64,000 nt of DNA, from the NCBI GenBank assembly GCA_024225395.1, contig JAAEMR010000177.1, positions 1 through 64,000 of the forward strand, given 5' to 3'. This document shows positions 47,403 to 55,955 of the stretch, piece by piece. The position numbers and the translations under genes were made by a program. Origin of the DNA: Gammaproteobacteria bacterium. GTDB lineage: Bacteria > Pseudomonadota > Gammaproteobacteria > GCA-001735895. The notes beneath the pieces are model-generated. The model made no database searches and was not told the origin of the DNA. It saw only the letters and a program-made list of their open reading frames with translations. How positions within the stretch are numbered: position 1 is the stretch's first letter; each line of letters opens with the position of its first letter.

Positions 47403-47483
47403 ATGAAACTATTAATAACGAAGGCCATGTTGATAATTGTATCTGCTGCTGCCCAATCGAATGAAACAGACTATGTTGAATAA
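47403..47483 (+). pseudogene. Truncated exported small protein
   Basis: An AGGA site is followed by a 26-codon frame, MKLLITKAMLIIVSAAAQSN..., which looks like a signal peptide with a few mature residues, then TAA. Reading on in the same frame gives about 34 more coding-looking codons (LVIKNGNVDQSINGSSNTGK...) before TGA. It is probably a small secreted-protein gene interrupted by a nonsense mutation, or a very short leader peptide. Family unknown. Confidence 0.35.
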
Positions 47484-47610
47484 CTGGTCATCAAAAATGG
47501 TAACGTCGATCAATCAATAAATGGCTCATCAAATACAGGTAAAAATGCTGAAAATTTCTGTCCAGGCCGAGGAAACTCGTTTACTTGATACGCAAACTCG
47601 TCAATTTGCT

Positions 47611-47640
47611 GATAAAAACCGGGTTGGCAGCCAACCCCGG
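47611..47640 (-). terminator. Minus-strand intrinsic terminator
   Basis: On the minus strand: CCGGGGTTGG-CTG-CCAACCCGG followed by TTTTTATC, a GC-rich stem with a T-run. No annotated minus-strand gene ends here; the next genes to the right are on the plus strand. A perfect 12-bp palindrome (CTGAATATTCAG, 47673-47684) lies just upstream in that direction. Confidence 0.65.
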
Positions 47641-47778
47641 TGGGTCATTCTGTTCAGGCATTCAGTATCGTGCTGAATATTCAGTAGAAAGTTAAACTAA
47701 ATAAATCCTTAAACCCAATCAACTAGCTGTTTCAGGTACAATTACCGATTATAAAAATTGAAAGTAATTGAAGACTGT

Positions 47779-49062
47779 ATGCACACTCTAACCTTAAACC
47801 CTCTCACACAAATCAATGGCGAAGTTGTAATTCCCGGATCAAAAAGCCTTTCTAACAGGATTTTATTGCTGTCGGCAATGGCAGAAGGTTCTACGAGGAT
47901 TACCAATTTACTGGATAGTGATGATGTCAGGCACATGCTGACGGCATTAGCCAGCCTGGGTATTAAGTACTCGCTTTCAGAAGATAAAACAATTTGTGAA
48001 ATGACCGGTTTAGGCGGGGCTTTTAATACCGGAGGTGAAATTGAGTTATTCATGGGTAACTCCGGCACTACCATGAGATCGCTAACCGCTGCTCTTTGCA
48101 CGGGTAAGGGGGTCTATACGCTAACCGGTGACCCTCGGATGTATGAACGACCAATTGATGACCTGGTGAATACTTTAAAACAGGCAGATGCAGAAATTGA
48201 TTACCTGGAGGAAGCTGGTTTTCCACCGATACGAATCAATGCACACGGCATTAAAGGTGGAGAAGTCACCATAAAGGGTAATATCTCCAGCCAATATCTA
48301 ACCGGCATGTTAATGGCGGCGCCTTTTTGTGATCAGGATTTGTTGATTAAAGTTGATGGTGAGCTGGTTTCAAAACCCTATATCAACATTACCCTGGACG
48401 TGATGAAACGCTTTGGCGTCTCTGTAGAAAATCATAATAATCAGGCTTTTTTGATTAAAGCAGGGCAATCCTATAAATCCCCCGGAAACATAATGGTGGA
48501 AGGCGATGCATCTTCGGCTTCCTATTTTTTAGCTGCAGCGGCAATCGCCGGTGGAACGGTTAAGGTTCACGGGACTGGAATGGCCAGTGTTCAGGGTGAT
48601 GCCCGCTTTGCTGAAGTACTTGAATTGATGGGTGCCAAAGTGACCTGGTCTGATGAATGGATAGAAGTAACTAGAAGCGGTGAATTAAATGGGGTCGATG
48701 TCGACCTTAATCACATTCCCGATGCAGCCATGACTATTGCCACCACGGCACTTTTTGCGCAGGGGAAAACGGCAATTCGTAATATTTACAACTGGCGCGT
48801 GAAAGAAACTGACAGGCTGGCAGCAATGTCTACAGAATTACGAAAGCTGGGTGCGGTTGTGGAGGAGGGTAGGGATTATATTGTGATCGATCCACCTGAA
48901 GTGATAAAAAGTGCCGCCATCGATACCTATGATGATCATCGAATGGCCATGTGTTTTTCACTGGCAGCTTTTGGCGATTCTGCCATTACAATAAATGACC
49001 CCGGGTGTACTTCAAAAACTTTCCCCGGGTATTTTGATGTATTTATGTCAATGACTAAATAA
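47779..49062 (+). CDS. aroA: 5-enolpyruvylshikimate-3-phosphate synthase
   Basis: 427 residues from the ATG at 47779, aligning with the start of E. coli AroA (HTLTLNP); the TTG at 47758 is rejected. Motifs: [66 protein letters not shown] and [11 protein letters not shown]. Sixth step of the shikimate pathway. The stretch [10 protein letters not shown] is of class I type. Stand-alone here. Confidence 0.97.
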   Translation: MHTLTLNPLTQINGEVVIPGSKSLSNRILLLSAMAEGSTRITNLLDSDDVRHMLTALASLGIKYSLSEDKTICEMTGLGGAFNTGGEIELFMGNSGTTMRSLTAALCTGKGVYTLTGDPRMYERPIDDLVNTLKQADAEIDYLEEAGFPPIRINAHGIKGGEVTIKGNISSQYLTGMLMAAPFCDQDLLIKVDGELVSKPYINITLDVMKRFGVSVENHNNQAFLIKAGQSYKSPGNIMVEGDASSASYFLAAAAIAGGTVKVHGTGMASVQGDARFAEVLELMGAKVTWSDEWIEVTRSGELNGVDVDLNHIPDAAMTIATTALFAQGKTAIRNIYNWRVKETDRLAAMSTELRKLGAVVEEGRDYIVIDPPEVIKSAAIDTYDDHRMAMCFSLAAFGDSAITINDPGCTSKTFPGYFDVFMSMTK

Positions 49063-49253
49063 CTCCTGTTACAACTGTCTTTATGAGTTTAATGATAACT
49101 CGTATGTATTTGCTGTCCGACTTAACAGTGACCATGACAGATGAAGTAGCTGGCTTTGCTAATCATGAATTTTCTGCCTCACTTCGTGAGATGAAAAAGT
49201 TGCTCAGTGCCTATTGACTAGCTGGGGGCTCATATGTGTTATGTGAATGTTTC

Positions 49254-50303
49254 TTAATTAGGTGATTTCACAAAATATGTTGAAAAAGCATAAAAGCCTT
49301 TTTCCTTTTTCTTTATTTTATACATAGCTGAATCTGCACTAGTTAGTAATTCATCAAAATTGCTACCGTTTTCTGGGTAGATGGCAATGCCTACCGATGC
49401 ATTAATACTAACTTTTTTACCTGGCACATTTATAGGCTCATTACTTTCTTTAATAATTCGTTTGGCAATGACTTCTAATTCATCTATCTCATTAAAATCA
49501 TAAATGGCCATGCAAAACTCGTCTCCGCCGATGCGAGCAACAAAATCATTAATTCTTAAAACTGACTTATATCTATTTGAGATAATTGCAAGCACCTTAT
49601 CTCCTGCAGAATGACTTATATTGTCGTTAATTAATTTAAAATCATCAAGATCAATAAAGATAAGAGCGATTTTTTTGTTTTCTCGTTTCGCTTGATTGAA
49701 TATATATTCAAAATGATCTTTAAAGTAGTATCTATTAGGGAGGCTTGTTAGTTGGTCGTAAAAAGCTATATTTGAAAGTTTTTCATTTGCAATTTTAAGC
49801 TCTATAGTTTTGTCTTCTACCTCTTTTTTTATCCTTATTTCTTCTTCCTTCCTATAATTTATGTCTTTCCAATTGACCAGAAGAATGTCTCTACTATTTA
49901 ATGATATTTTAACTAAAGTAACCTCAATCCAAAGTTCACAGCCATCAGTTTGTATAATCATCCAATCAAAAACATTCCAGCCTTTCTCCAGGGCCATTTT
50001 AATCATTTTATGTTGTTTTTCCTCACTTGTTTTACCATCTGGTTGGTATTTCGGTGATATTTGAGAAGGCAACATATTAATTATATGTGTTTTTGATTTG
50101 GCCTTTAAAATCTCTATAGCCTTATCGTTGCAATCAATAAATGTATTCCTGTTAGTATCTATAAATAATACAGCGTATGCTTTGTTTTCAAACATTACAT
50201 CGTATAATTGCTTATTCACCCCTATTTTTTCCTTAATCAGCTGTCTATCATCTACTTCCAGCTTATCAAGAATAGAATCATATTTATCTATGTCTTCCCA
50301 CAT
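49254..50303 (-). CDS. PAS-GGDEF diguanylate cyclase
   Basis: 349 residues, soluble. A PAS domain (about 50-165), a charged coiled coil (about 150-180), then GGDEF (RIGGDEFCMAIY). Codons are strikingly AT-rich compared with neighbours (Lys/Asn/Ile heavy), and its ends lie at short complementary sequences (ATTAGGT at 49257, ACCTAAT at 50331), so it may be a reversed integron cassette. Makes c-di-GMP if active. Confidence 0.88.
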   Translation of the reverse strand: MWEDIDKYDSILDKLEVDDRQLIKEKIGVNKQLYDVMFENKAYAVLFIDTNRNTFIDCNDKAIEILKAKSKTHIINMLPSQISPKYQPDGKTSEEKQHKMIKMALEKGWNVFDWMIIQTDGCELWIEVTLVKISLNSRDILLVNWKDINYRKEEEIRIKKEVEDKTIELKIANEKLSNIAFYDQLTSLPNRYYFKDHFEYIFNQAKRENKKIALIFIDLDDFKLINDNISHSAGDKVLAIISNRYKSVLRINDFVARIGGDEFCMAIYDFNEIDELEVIAKRIIKESNEPINVPGKKVSINASVGIAIYPENGSNFDELLTSADSAMYKIKKKEKGFYAFSTYFVKSPN

Positions 50304-50330
50304 ATTATTAAACTTTAAGCCTCATTAGAC

Positions 50331-50391
50331 ACCTAATCACATAAGGCCGTGCTCACCGGAAAATATGTCTGTTTGAAGCAAATTGTTAAAT
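50331..50391 (+). repeat. attC-like integron recombination site 1
   Basis: About 61 bp from R''-like ACCTAAT to R' GTTAAAT, with an inner imperfect stem (ACATA...TATGT) and the segment ATGTCTGTTTGAAG, which recurs in site 3 as ATGTCTGTTGAAG. Precedes ccdA. Confidence 0.5.
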
Positions 50392-50449
50392 GCTATATAT
50401 ATGCGTATACTGATGCGCATTAATAAAACTCCATTTTGAGGATATAAGT

Positions 50450-50695
50450 ATGCATCCCTTATATGATTATAAGGCTCCTAAAAAAGCCACCAACTTAAGC
50501 TTGAACAGTGACTTATTAAAACGCTCAAGGGCTTTAAACATTAACTTATCAGCTACCTTAGAACAAGCATTAAAAGCTAAATTAGCTGAAACCGAAGCAG
50601 AACAGTGGAAGCGTAAAAATAAAAATGCGATTCAGGCATATAATGAATTCGTTGAGGAACACGGATGTTTTAGTGATGAGTTTCGGGAATTTTAA
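50450..50695 (+). CDS. ccdA: CcdA-type antitoxin
   Basis: 81 residues. N-terminal ribbon-helix-helix segment (KKATNLSLNSDLLKRSRALN) and a C-terminal disordered toxin-binding tail (NAIQAYNEFVEEHGCFSDEF), as in CcdA. GAGGA precedes the ATG. The stop overlaps the toxin start. It neutralises CcdB and autoregulates the operon. Confidence 0.9.
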   Translation: MHPLYDYKAPKKATNLSLNSDLLKRSRALNINLSATLEQALKAKLAETEAEQWKRKNKNAIQAYNEFVEEHGCFSDEFREF

Positions 50696-51012
50696 TGGAA
50701 CAGTTTGATGTTTATATTAATCCGAGCTTATCAAGTCGTGATGCTTTCCCTTACATTATTGACATTCAAAACTCCATCATTTCTGACATTGCTACTCGAA
50801 TTGTTATACCTCTAGGTAAAACTAGTTTTTTTAAAAACGAGCAGATAAAGGGGCTGACACCAGTAATAAAATATGAGAACGAAAAATTACTACTTCTCAC
50901 TGCACAAATTGCATCAATACCAACTAAGAAACTAAAAAAACCAGTAGGCTCGTTGTCTCATTTCAGAGATGAAATTATTGCTTCTCTGGATTTCGCTATT
51001 ACCGGCATTTAA
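50695..51012 (+). CDS. ccdB: CcdB-type gyrase toxin
   Basis: 105 residues of the CcdB fold (MEQFDVYINPSLSSRDAFPY at the start, SHFRDEIIASLDFAITGI at the end). F-plasmid CcdB ends in Trp-Gly-Ile and needs that Trp to poison gyrase; here the last three are Thr-Gly-Ile. Toxicity may be reduced or use a different contact. Chromosomal ccd copies are typical integron cassettes. Confidence 0.88.
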   Translation: MEQFDVYINPSLSSRDAFPYIIDIQNSIISDIATRIVIPLGKTSFFKNEQIKGLTPVIKYENEKLLLLTAQIASIPTKKLKKPVGSLSHFRDEIIASLDFAITGI

Positions 51013-51104
51013 CGCCCAAATAATAAGCTATGTCAGTTGATTAAAGTAAGGACTCAGGAGCAAAAACCAACTGTTATTTGTCCTGATTTATTTGCTTGTT
51101 AGCT
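51007..51104 (+). repeat. attC-like integron recombination site 2
   Basis: Opens with ATTTAAC (R'' consensus RYYYAAC), the exact complement of GTTAAAT that begins the ccdAB segment (9 bp match if extended), and ends at GTTAGCT. Inner complementary CAAATAA/TTATTTG. The site begins inside the ccdB stop and ends inside the 3' end of the hydrolase gene. Confidence 0.5.
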
Positions 51105-52033
51105 TTTGATATCAGCCATTCTTGAATATGTAAATTCTCTTTATTTCCAATTATATTCATCCCTGGATGACTACGGTTATCAATTTTAAATACAGATACA
51201 TTTTCAGTTGATAAAGATTTAAAATAATCAAAAGGGGCAACCTGATCGCTAGTTGACGCAAGAATCATAACCGGGGTGTCTAGGGATGATAATATAGGTT
51301 TAATATCTGTTTGCTCAACAAATACATCAGCCTTGTCTAAAGCTTTTATGGCACCTTGGCGTATTGCCTTTTCGGAAAATAGCCTTGTTATTATTGAAGA
51401 ATGATTTAAGGAATAATTAACGGTAGCGTTGTCAAATATAGTCATTGGAGCTTGAAGGATTATGCCTGAAACATAATCATTTTCTTTCGCCAAATATGTC
51501 GCTGCAACTGCTCCCATAGAGTTACCTAGTACATATAGGGGGTATGCCAAATCAACACTACTATTTAGTAGCTCATTAATTATTTTAGCATCCTTTATAC
51601 CAAAACTAATTTCCCCACTTGAATCGCCATGACCAGGTAAATCTGGAACTATTACATTAAAACCAAGAAATCGAAAGTAGGCAGCTGTATTAGCCATAAA
51701 TTCTTTCGATGCTTTAAAACCATGAATTACAACTATAGTGCCATTAAAGTCATTCTGGACTTCTGCTCTTGTTAACTTTAAATAGGTTTTTTCAGTTTTT
51801 TGGTTCACATCTATAGCTACATCATATCGCAATAAATGCTTGTCATTAAGAGGCTTTGCTATAAGGTAACTAATACAATTTTTATATGTCTTTGAACAAT
51901 ATTCTGATTTTATATACCCCTGCTTAGATAATTCTGCATCACTTGCTATATTTTCATACCCATAACTTTGTTGGCTTGAAATATATTTGGTAACCAGGTT
52001 AGAGCAACCACTTGCAAACAAAATCAAGGTCAA
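51074..52033 (-). CDS. Alpha/beta-hydrolase lipoprotein
   Basis: 319 residues from the TTG at 52033. TIVVIHGFKASKEF (oxyanion region), PDLPGHGDSSG, GNSMGAVAAT (nucleophile elbow) and a late His (NRSHPGMN). A lipobox (LFASGC) gives the lipid-anchor cysteine, but the TTG start truncates the signal peptide; reading upstream, an ATT at 52069 would restore a standard one (start, then KTLISPFKYLIL). Start uncertain. AT-rich like its neighbours; looks like a cassette gene in reverse orientation. Confidence 0.8.
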   Translation of the reverse strand: MTLILFASGCSNLVTKYISSQQSYGYENIASDAELSKQGYIKSEYCSKTYKNCISYLIAKPLNDKHLLRYDVAIDVNQKTEKTYLKLTRAEVQNDFNGTIVVIHGFKASKEFMANTAAYFRFLGFNVIVPDLPGHGDSSGEISFGIKDAKIINELLNSSVDLAYPLYVLGNSMGAVAATYLAKENDYVSGIILQAPMTIFDNATVNYSLNHSSIITRLFSEKAIRQGAIKALDKADVFVEQTDIKPILSSLDTPVMILASTSDQVAPFDYFKSLSTENVSVFKIDNRSHPGMNIIGNKENLHIQEWLISKANKQINQDK

Positions 52034-52087
52034 GATTAAATACTTAAAAGGGCTTATAAGAGTTTTAATTGCAAGGTTCTCAAAAAA

Positions 52088-52161
52088 AGCTAACGGCTAA
52101 GCATTTATACGAAGTGCGCAGCACGTTGTATAAATGTCTGTTGAAGTATGCCTCGTTGGGC
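52088..52161 (+). repeat. attC-like integron recombination site 3
   Basis: 74 bp: R'' AGCTAAC, L'' GGC, a long stem (CATTTATAC with GTATAAATG; inner GTGC with GCAC), L' GCC, R' GTTGGGC (consensus GTTRRRY). AAAAGCTAAC (52085-52094) is the exact complement of GTTAGCTTTT at 51098, as expected for the two ends of one cassette. The best of the three sites. Confidence 0.65.
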
Positions 52162-52407
52162 ACACTCTTTATTAATAGGGTATTGTATTGCGATGGTAAG
52201 CTGTTGGCTCAACCATAGGTGGCTCTGATCGCTGCTTGCCTTGCAGTATTGATGACTTTTATCCAGTTTACTCACCCGTTCCCTGTTTATTTTTGCTTAT
52301 TTCAGCATGAGTTTACGGGGTTTTCTGTGCTTTGAACATAGCTATCCATCAAACCGGGTCAGGCCTGTATTTTCATTCTGTTTTTTCGTCTCTGTCAGTC
52401 CATGTCG

Positions 52408-52581
52408 TCAGTCCGGTAACGGATAACCCCAGGTTTGTAGCGGGGCAATCCCGTGTTTTAAGATCAGCGATCCTTTTTTACATTCAGGACAGGGATAGAT
52501 TGTCTGTTCATTACTCAACTCTGTCGTTTTCTGTGGTGCTGGTTTTGCCAGACCCTTGCGAATCACTTTCAACGATTGCTT
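52408..52581 (-). pseudogene. Transposase C-terminal fragment, probably IS91-like
   Basis: About 57 codons ending KGSLILKHGIAPLQTWGYPL, with the zinc-ribbon-like YPCPECKKG, as at the C-terminus of IS91/IS801-type transposases. Stops upstream and frame disruption (a second frame, VTADFARKYADYLKAIVE, just before) show it is dead. The 52162-52407 interval to its left holds nothing else I can name. Confidence 0.45.
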
Positions 52582-52625
52582 TCAGGTAGTCCGCATACTT
52601 TCTTGCAAAATCTGCGGTTACAGGT

Positions 52626-53018
52626 TTATCGCTTTACCGTTTCGACAATAAATTCAGGGTTGTTCATTATAGTTTTTTTCACGGCGCACTGAGATGCTAC
52701 TTTTTTGAGCACTGAATGTAGTTTTTCCGGGATTTCTTCGGGTACAAAAATCGTTGTGACGAAGCCAGTTATTACATTTTTATTATCACGTTTGGTAGTC
52801 AAAGTGATCTCAATGCCAGAAGAGTCAATATTTTTATTGTTACAATATGACTGTACATAAAAGCCAGCACAGGTGGCTATCGAGGCTAAAAATAAATCAT
52901 AAGGAGCGGGTGCGGAGTTACTGCCACCACTCTTTTCAGGCTGATCAGTCATGATCAGGTGATCACCAATGTGCGTTGAAACTTTTTTATTGCCTTCAAG
53001 TGTTACTTTTAATTCCAT
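52626..53018 (-). CDS. OsmC-family protein
   Basis: 130 residues. SNSAPAPYDLFLASIATCAG and KKVASQCAVKKTI contain the two redox cysteines of OsmC/Ohr-type thiol peroxidases. It may reduce organic peroxides or belong to the YhfA-like subgroup with other substrates. Stand-alone between transposase debris and a non-coding gap. Confidence 0.88.
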   Translation of the reverse strand: MELKVTLEGNKKVSTHIGDHLIMTDQPEKSGGSNSAPAPYDLFLASIATCAGFYVQSYCNNKNIDSSGIEITLTTKRDNKNVITGFVTTIFVPEEIPEKLHSVLKKVASQCAVKKTIMNNPEFIVETVKR

Positions 53019-53325
53019 ACAAAATTTCCTCTAAAAATTGAAAGATTATACAAGTGGAATTTCTGGTTGGAAGTAGATAGTTGAAATTTTTTATTAATTT
53101 TGCGGGTGTCTGTTGATGGCGTACCTTGAACGCATTCATTATGGTCGGTGGTAACGGTCGAAAATGTCACGAACCAGTCTTGCAGGGTTGAGTTAAAGAA
53201 GTTCACAGCTGTAATTAACTATAGAAAAAACAATGTAGGTGATATTTGAACTTCTCTAACTTATTTATACAGTTTGTAATTATCCTCTGACATTGATTTT
53301 ACAATTTTATGCAGGAGTTCGGGGA
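53019..53325. other. Non-coding interval
   Basis: 307 bp between the OsmC and PDZ genes. I see AT-rich sequence suitable for promoters but no convincing gene, repeat or RNA structure. Confidence 0.6.
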
Positions 53326-54324
53326 TTAAGGCTTTTTAATAGAGAGGGTAATTTCTTTCTGATCTCTCATTAACGTCAGGCTGATATCTTCACCGCTGTC
53401 ATAGGATTCCAGAATTCTCCAGGTCTTGGATGTTGAGTTAGGAGAGCGGTCTCCTATCTTTAAAATAACATCGCCCTGATTAAGACTGAACTGGTTATCA
53501 TCGGGTATTTTTAAAACCAGCATTCCCTTGTCCGACCCGAAGTAGCGACCGAGTTTTTTGTTGATGGGGTAAAGTTCTATTTCAGCAAATGCATCATTGT
53601 CTACTTCAATGTGTATCTTTTTGTTAATCCGCTTTTCCAGGTCATCGGCGAGAAAGTTAATGCCATGTTGCAGATGATCTCCTCGTTTTCCGGCAGAAAA
53701 AGTGATTTTCATCTGTTGCCCTTTGCGATCTATCAAGAGCGTTAACTGCTGACCCGGTTTAACCTTTTTCATGGTGCGGTAAAGTTGACTGGCAGGAGAC
53801 TTATCCTTTGTACGGGCCATACTCTCAGAGTTTATACTGGTGATGACATCATCAGCTTGTAAACCGGCATTTTGAGCGGGGCCATCGGGTGTGACACCCA
53901 GTAACAAAATTCCGTCATCTACACTTGCTTCTTCATCCAGCAATATGCCCAGAAATGCGCCATTACTCGTTTTTTTGTCCCCCATCTTACGAAGCATTTT
54001 GACAAGGCCTTTAAGTTCTTTGCCCATTTCGCTCATGTCTTCATTGAACTCTTTACCCATTTCGCTCATTTCCTTATTGATCTCAACAATTTCCTTGTTG
54101 ATTTCCATGGCTTCCTGGTCATGAGTATTTGCAGCAATGACTATGTGCATTTTCTCTACTTCGTTGTCGATTTGATCTGTGATGTTAATAACGATGTCGT
54201 TAATGTCATGTGTTACATGAACTTGATCTGGGCTAGAGTCACTGTTATTGGCCGGTGCAGCAAAGCTATTCAAACTTACAGTTAAACACAGGCTTAAAAG
54301 AGCGAAGGTCAGGATTTTATTCAT
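53326..54324 (-). CDS. Exported two-PDZ-domain protein
   Basis: 332 residues with a signal peptide (cleavage at SFAAPA). A charged helical repeat (EINKEIVEINKEMSEMGKEF, about 75-110) precedes one PDZ domain (AFLGILLDEEASVDDGILLL, ADDVITSINSESM) and a second degenerate one (GMLVLKIPDDNQFSLNQGD). No protease domain. Third gene of the sigma/anti-sigma operon, so probably an envelope-stress sensor or scaffold that modulates the anti-sigma factor. That role is inference. Confidence 0.82.
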   Translation of the reverse strand: MNKILTFALLSLCLTVSLNSFAAPANNSDSSPDQVHVTHDINDIVINITDQIDNEVEKMHIVIAANTHDQEAMEINKEIVEINKEMSEMGKEFNEDMSEMGKELKGLVKMLRKMGDKKTSNGAFLGILLDEEASVDDGILLLGVTPDGPAQNAGLQADDVITSINSESMARTKDKSPASQLYRTMKKVKPGQQLTLLIDRKGQQMKITFSAGKRGDHLQHGINFLADDLEKRINKKIHIEVDNDAFAEIELYPINKKLGRYFGSDKGMLVLKIPDDNQFSLNQGDVILKIGDRSPNSTSKTWRILESYDSGEDISLTLMRDQKEITLSIKKP

Positions 54325-54344
54325 TGGATTATCCCCGTGTTGTG

Positions 54345-54977
54345 TTAAAAAGTTCTATAGGTTGTCATCAAAGGTTTGGCTTTTTGTTTAACAAGCTGGC
54401 GCATCAGGTGAACACGTTCTTTCATCAAGGTGATTTTGAAAGTTTGATCTTCACCTGTCTTATCATAGTCATTCAACGCCACGTCTATAGTGGCAATACT
54501 GTCACGATATTGTGAAATTTTACCGACCGTACTTAGGTTGATAATGGTGGGCTGTCGGTCCAGGTAAGCCAGTGTTGATTCAAGTTGCTGGCTTTCCTGC
54601 AACAGGCTTAAATATTCAGGATTAGTTTCTGGTTGCAGTAGTGTTTCTGATTTCTGTACAGGGTTGAGTATGAACAGGGTGGCGACTATAACGATAGAGG
54701 CAGCGGTAGCAAACCATTGATATGGCCAGTTTTGTGTTTTTTTAACAGCAGCTTGTGGTGGTTGAATTTCATGTTGAATGTTTGACCACAAATGGGCAGG
54801 GGCCTGTACCTGAGGCAACTGCTGTAGTTGCGATCGGCTTTCGCTGATTTGAACTACTTCGTTTAAGCAAAGCACACACTGCTGAATATGAGAACTGTCT
54901 TCGTCAGAACAACAGTTATCGAGATAATCTAGCAGTGTTGCTGTTGCTGGATGTTGGTCGTCGCTGTATTTTGCCAT
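54345..54977 (-). CDS. Anti-sigma factor with zinc-finger motif
   Basis: 210 residues. HIQQCVLCLNE near residue 35 is the HxxxCxxC of ZAS-type anti-sigma domains, followed by one TM helix (about 86-107) and a periplasmic helical tail. It overlaps the sigma gene by 49 bp. Binds and inhibits the ECF factor until an envelope signal releases it. Confidence 0.85.
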   Translation of the reverse strand: MAKYSDDQHPATATLLDYLDNCCSDEDSSHIQQCVLCLNEVVQISESRSQLQQLPQVQAPAHLWSNIQHEIQPPQAAVKKTQNWPYQWFATAASIVIVATLFILNPVQKSETLLQPETNPEYLSLLQESQQLESTLAYLDRQPTIINLSTVGKISQYRDSIATIDVALNDYDKTGEDQTFKITLMKERVHLMRQLVKQKAKPLMTTYRTF

Positions 54978-55510
54978 TTTAAAATTGTTCTCAGTTTGTC
55001 GTATGCCCGTGATAATTGAGACTTGGAAAAACTGGATGTTTTATCCATCATGTTTCCAATCTCTTCATGGGTATATCCTTCAATATCATGCAACCAGACT
55101 ATTGCACGAGCCGTTGTAGAGAGTTTATTTAGCACTTTCTCCAGGTCATGCAGGTTAGCTGCCCGATCTGTCTGTATTAAAACTTCAGGTTGATCTTCTA
55201 TTTCATCAAGTGATAAAGGTGCATTTTTATCACGTCTTAATTTCATCAATGTTGTATTTACTGCAATGCGTCTGAGCCAGGCCCAGAATGGGGCACTTCC
55301 CTTGTACTGATCTAATTTCTTGAACACATCTATAAACGTATCCTGAGTAATATCTTCTGCATCTGCATTCGACGACGTTATTCTCAGGGCCAGGGAATAC
55401 ACCGCAGTTGAATAGGTTCTATACAGGTACTCCATCGCTTCCATATCACCTTTTCGGGCTTTGGCCAGTGCGAAGTCATCTATCTGTATAGCAAAATTAG
55501 ATCTGTTCAT
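54929..55510 (-). CDS. ECF-family RNA polymerase sigma factor
   Basis: 193 residues with sigma2 (AMEYLYRTYSTAVYSLALRI, DAEDITQDTFIDVFKKL) and sigma4 (STTARAIVWLHDIEGYTHEE, IGNMMDKTSSFSKSQLSRA). First gene of sigma-antisigma-PDZ. RpoE-like in layout but with neither RseA nor RseB. The target regulon is unknown; the small secreted protein divergently encoded upstream is a candidate. Confidence 0.92.
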   Translation of the reverse strand: MNRSNFAIQIDDFALAKARKGDMEAMEYLYRTYSTAVYSLALRITSSNADAEDITQDTFIDVFKKLDQYKGSAPFWAWLRRIAVNTTLMKLRRDKNAPLSLDEIEDQPEVLIQTDRAANLHDLEKVLNKLSTTARAIVWLHDIEGYTHEEIGNMMDKTSSFSKSQLSRAYDKLRTILKWQNTATTNIQQQQHC

Positions 55511-55655
55511 TATGAATAAGATGAACCCAGGACGAAAAGGGTCGCAATTATTTTTATTTATTTTTTTTAAAAATTTTTGCGACTATTTACTGCCCCCAAT
55601 CATCTAGATAAATAACATAGAAGTAAATGTTTAAAATAATATGAAGGAGCGAATT

Positions 55656-55955
55656 ATGTTACAGATTAAAAAATTATTGACTGGAAAGAGTTTACTGTTA
55701 GTGAGTATGTTGTTGAGTGTATCTGTACCTGCTTATGCTGAGAATAGCCCGGAAGCAAATTTAGCCAACTGGTCTAAGCAGATGTCACAAGCTATGAACT
55801 TGAAAATGGAGAATAAAATTGAGCAAATCGTAATGAAAGCTCAACATATGCATCAACTGGCGATGGATAGCAGAAATTTACTGACTGCTGTGGATAAGAA
55901 AATTGATTGTGAAACTGAAAATAAGATAAGTAAAATTAAGGGGAGTAGCGGGTAA
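55656..55955 (+). CDS. Small exported helical protein
   Basis: 99 residues from the ATG at 55656 with AAGGAG 7 bp upstream. Signal peptide ends AYAENS; the mature part (about 70 residues) is helical and rich in Met, Lys and Gln (WSKQMSQAMNLKMENKIEQI), with one cysteine. No family recognised. Divergent from the ECF sigma gene across 145 bp, so it may be part of that regulon. Confidence 0.7.
   Translation: MLQIKKLLTGKSLLLVSMLLSVSVPAYAENSPEANLANWSKQMSQAMNLKMENKIEQIVMKAQHMHQLAMDSRNLLTAVDKKIDCETENKISKIKGSSG

Noticed and set aside
49083-49217. 44-codon frame MSLMITRMYLLSD... after aroA
   Set aside because: No ribosome-binding site and no known family. The C-terminal LREMKKLLSAY looks gene-like, so it could be the tail of a lost gene, but the support is too thin to list.
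52332-52589. Plus-strand frame of 85 codons
   Set aside because: It is the shadow of the minus-strand transposase fragment and has no coding features.
53009-53206. Minus-strand frame of 65 codons upstream of osmC
   Set aside because: Overlaps the osmC start, with no plausible domain or ribosome site.
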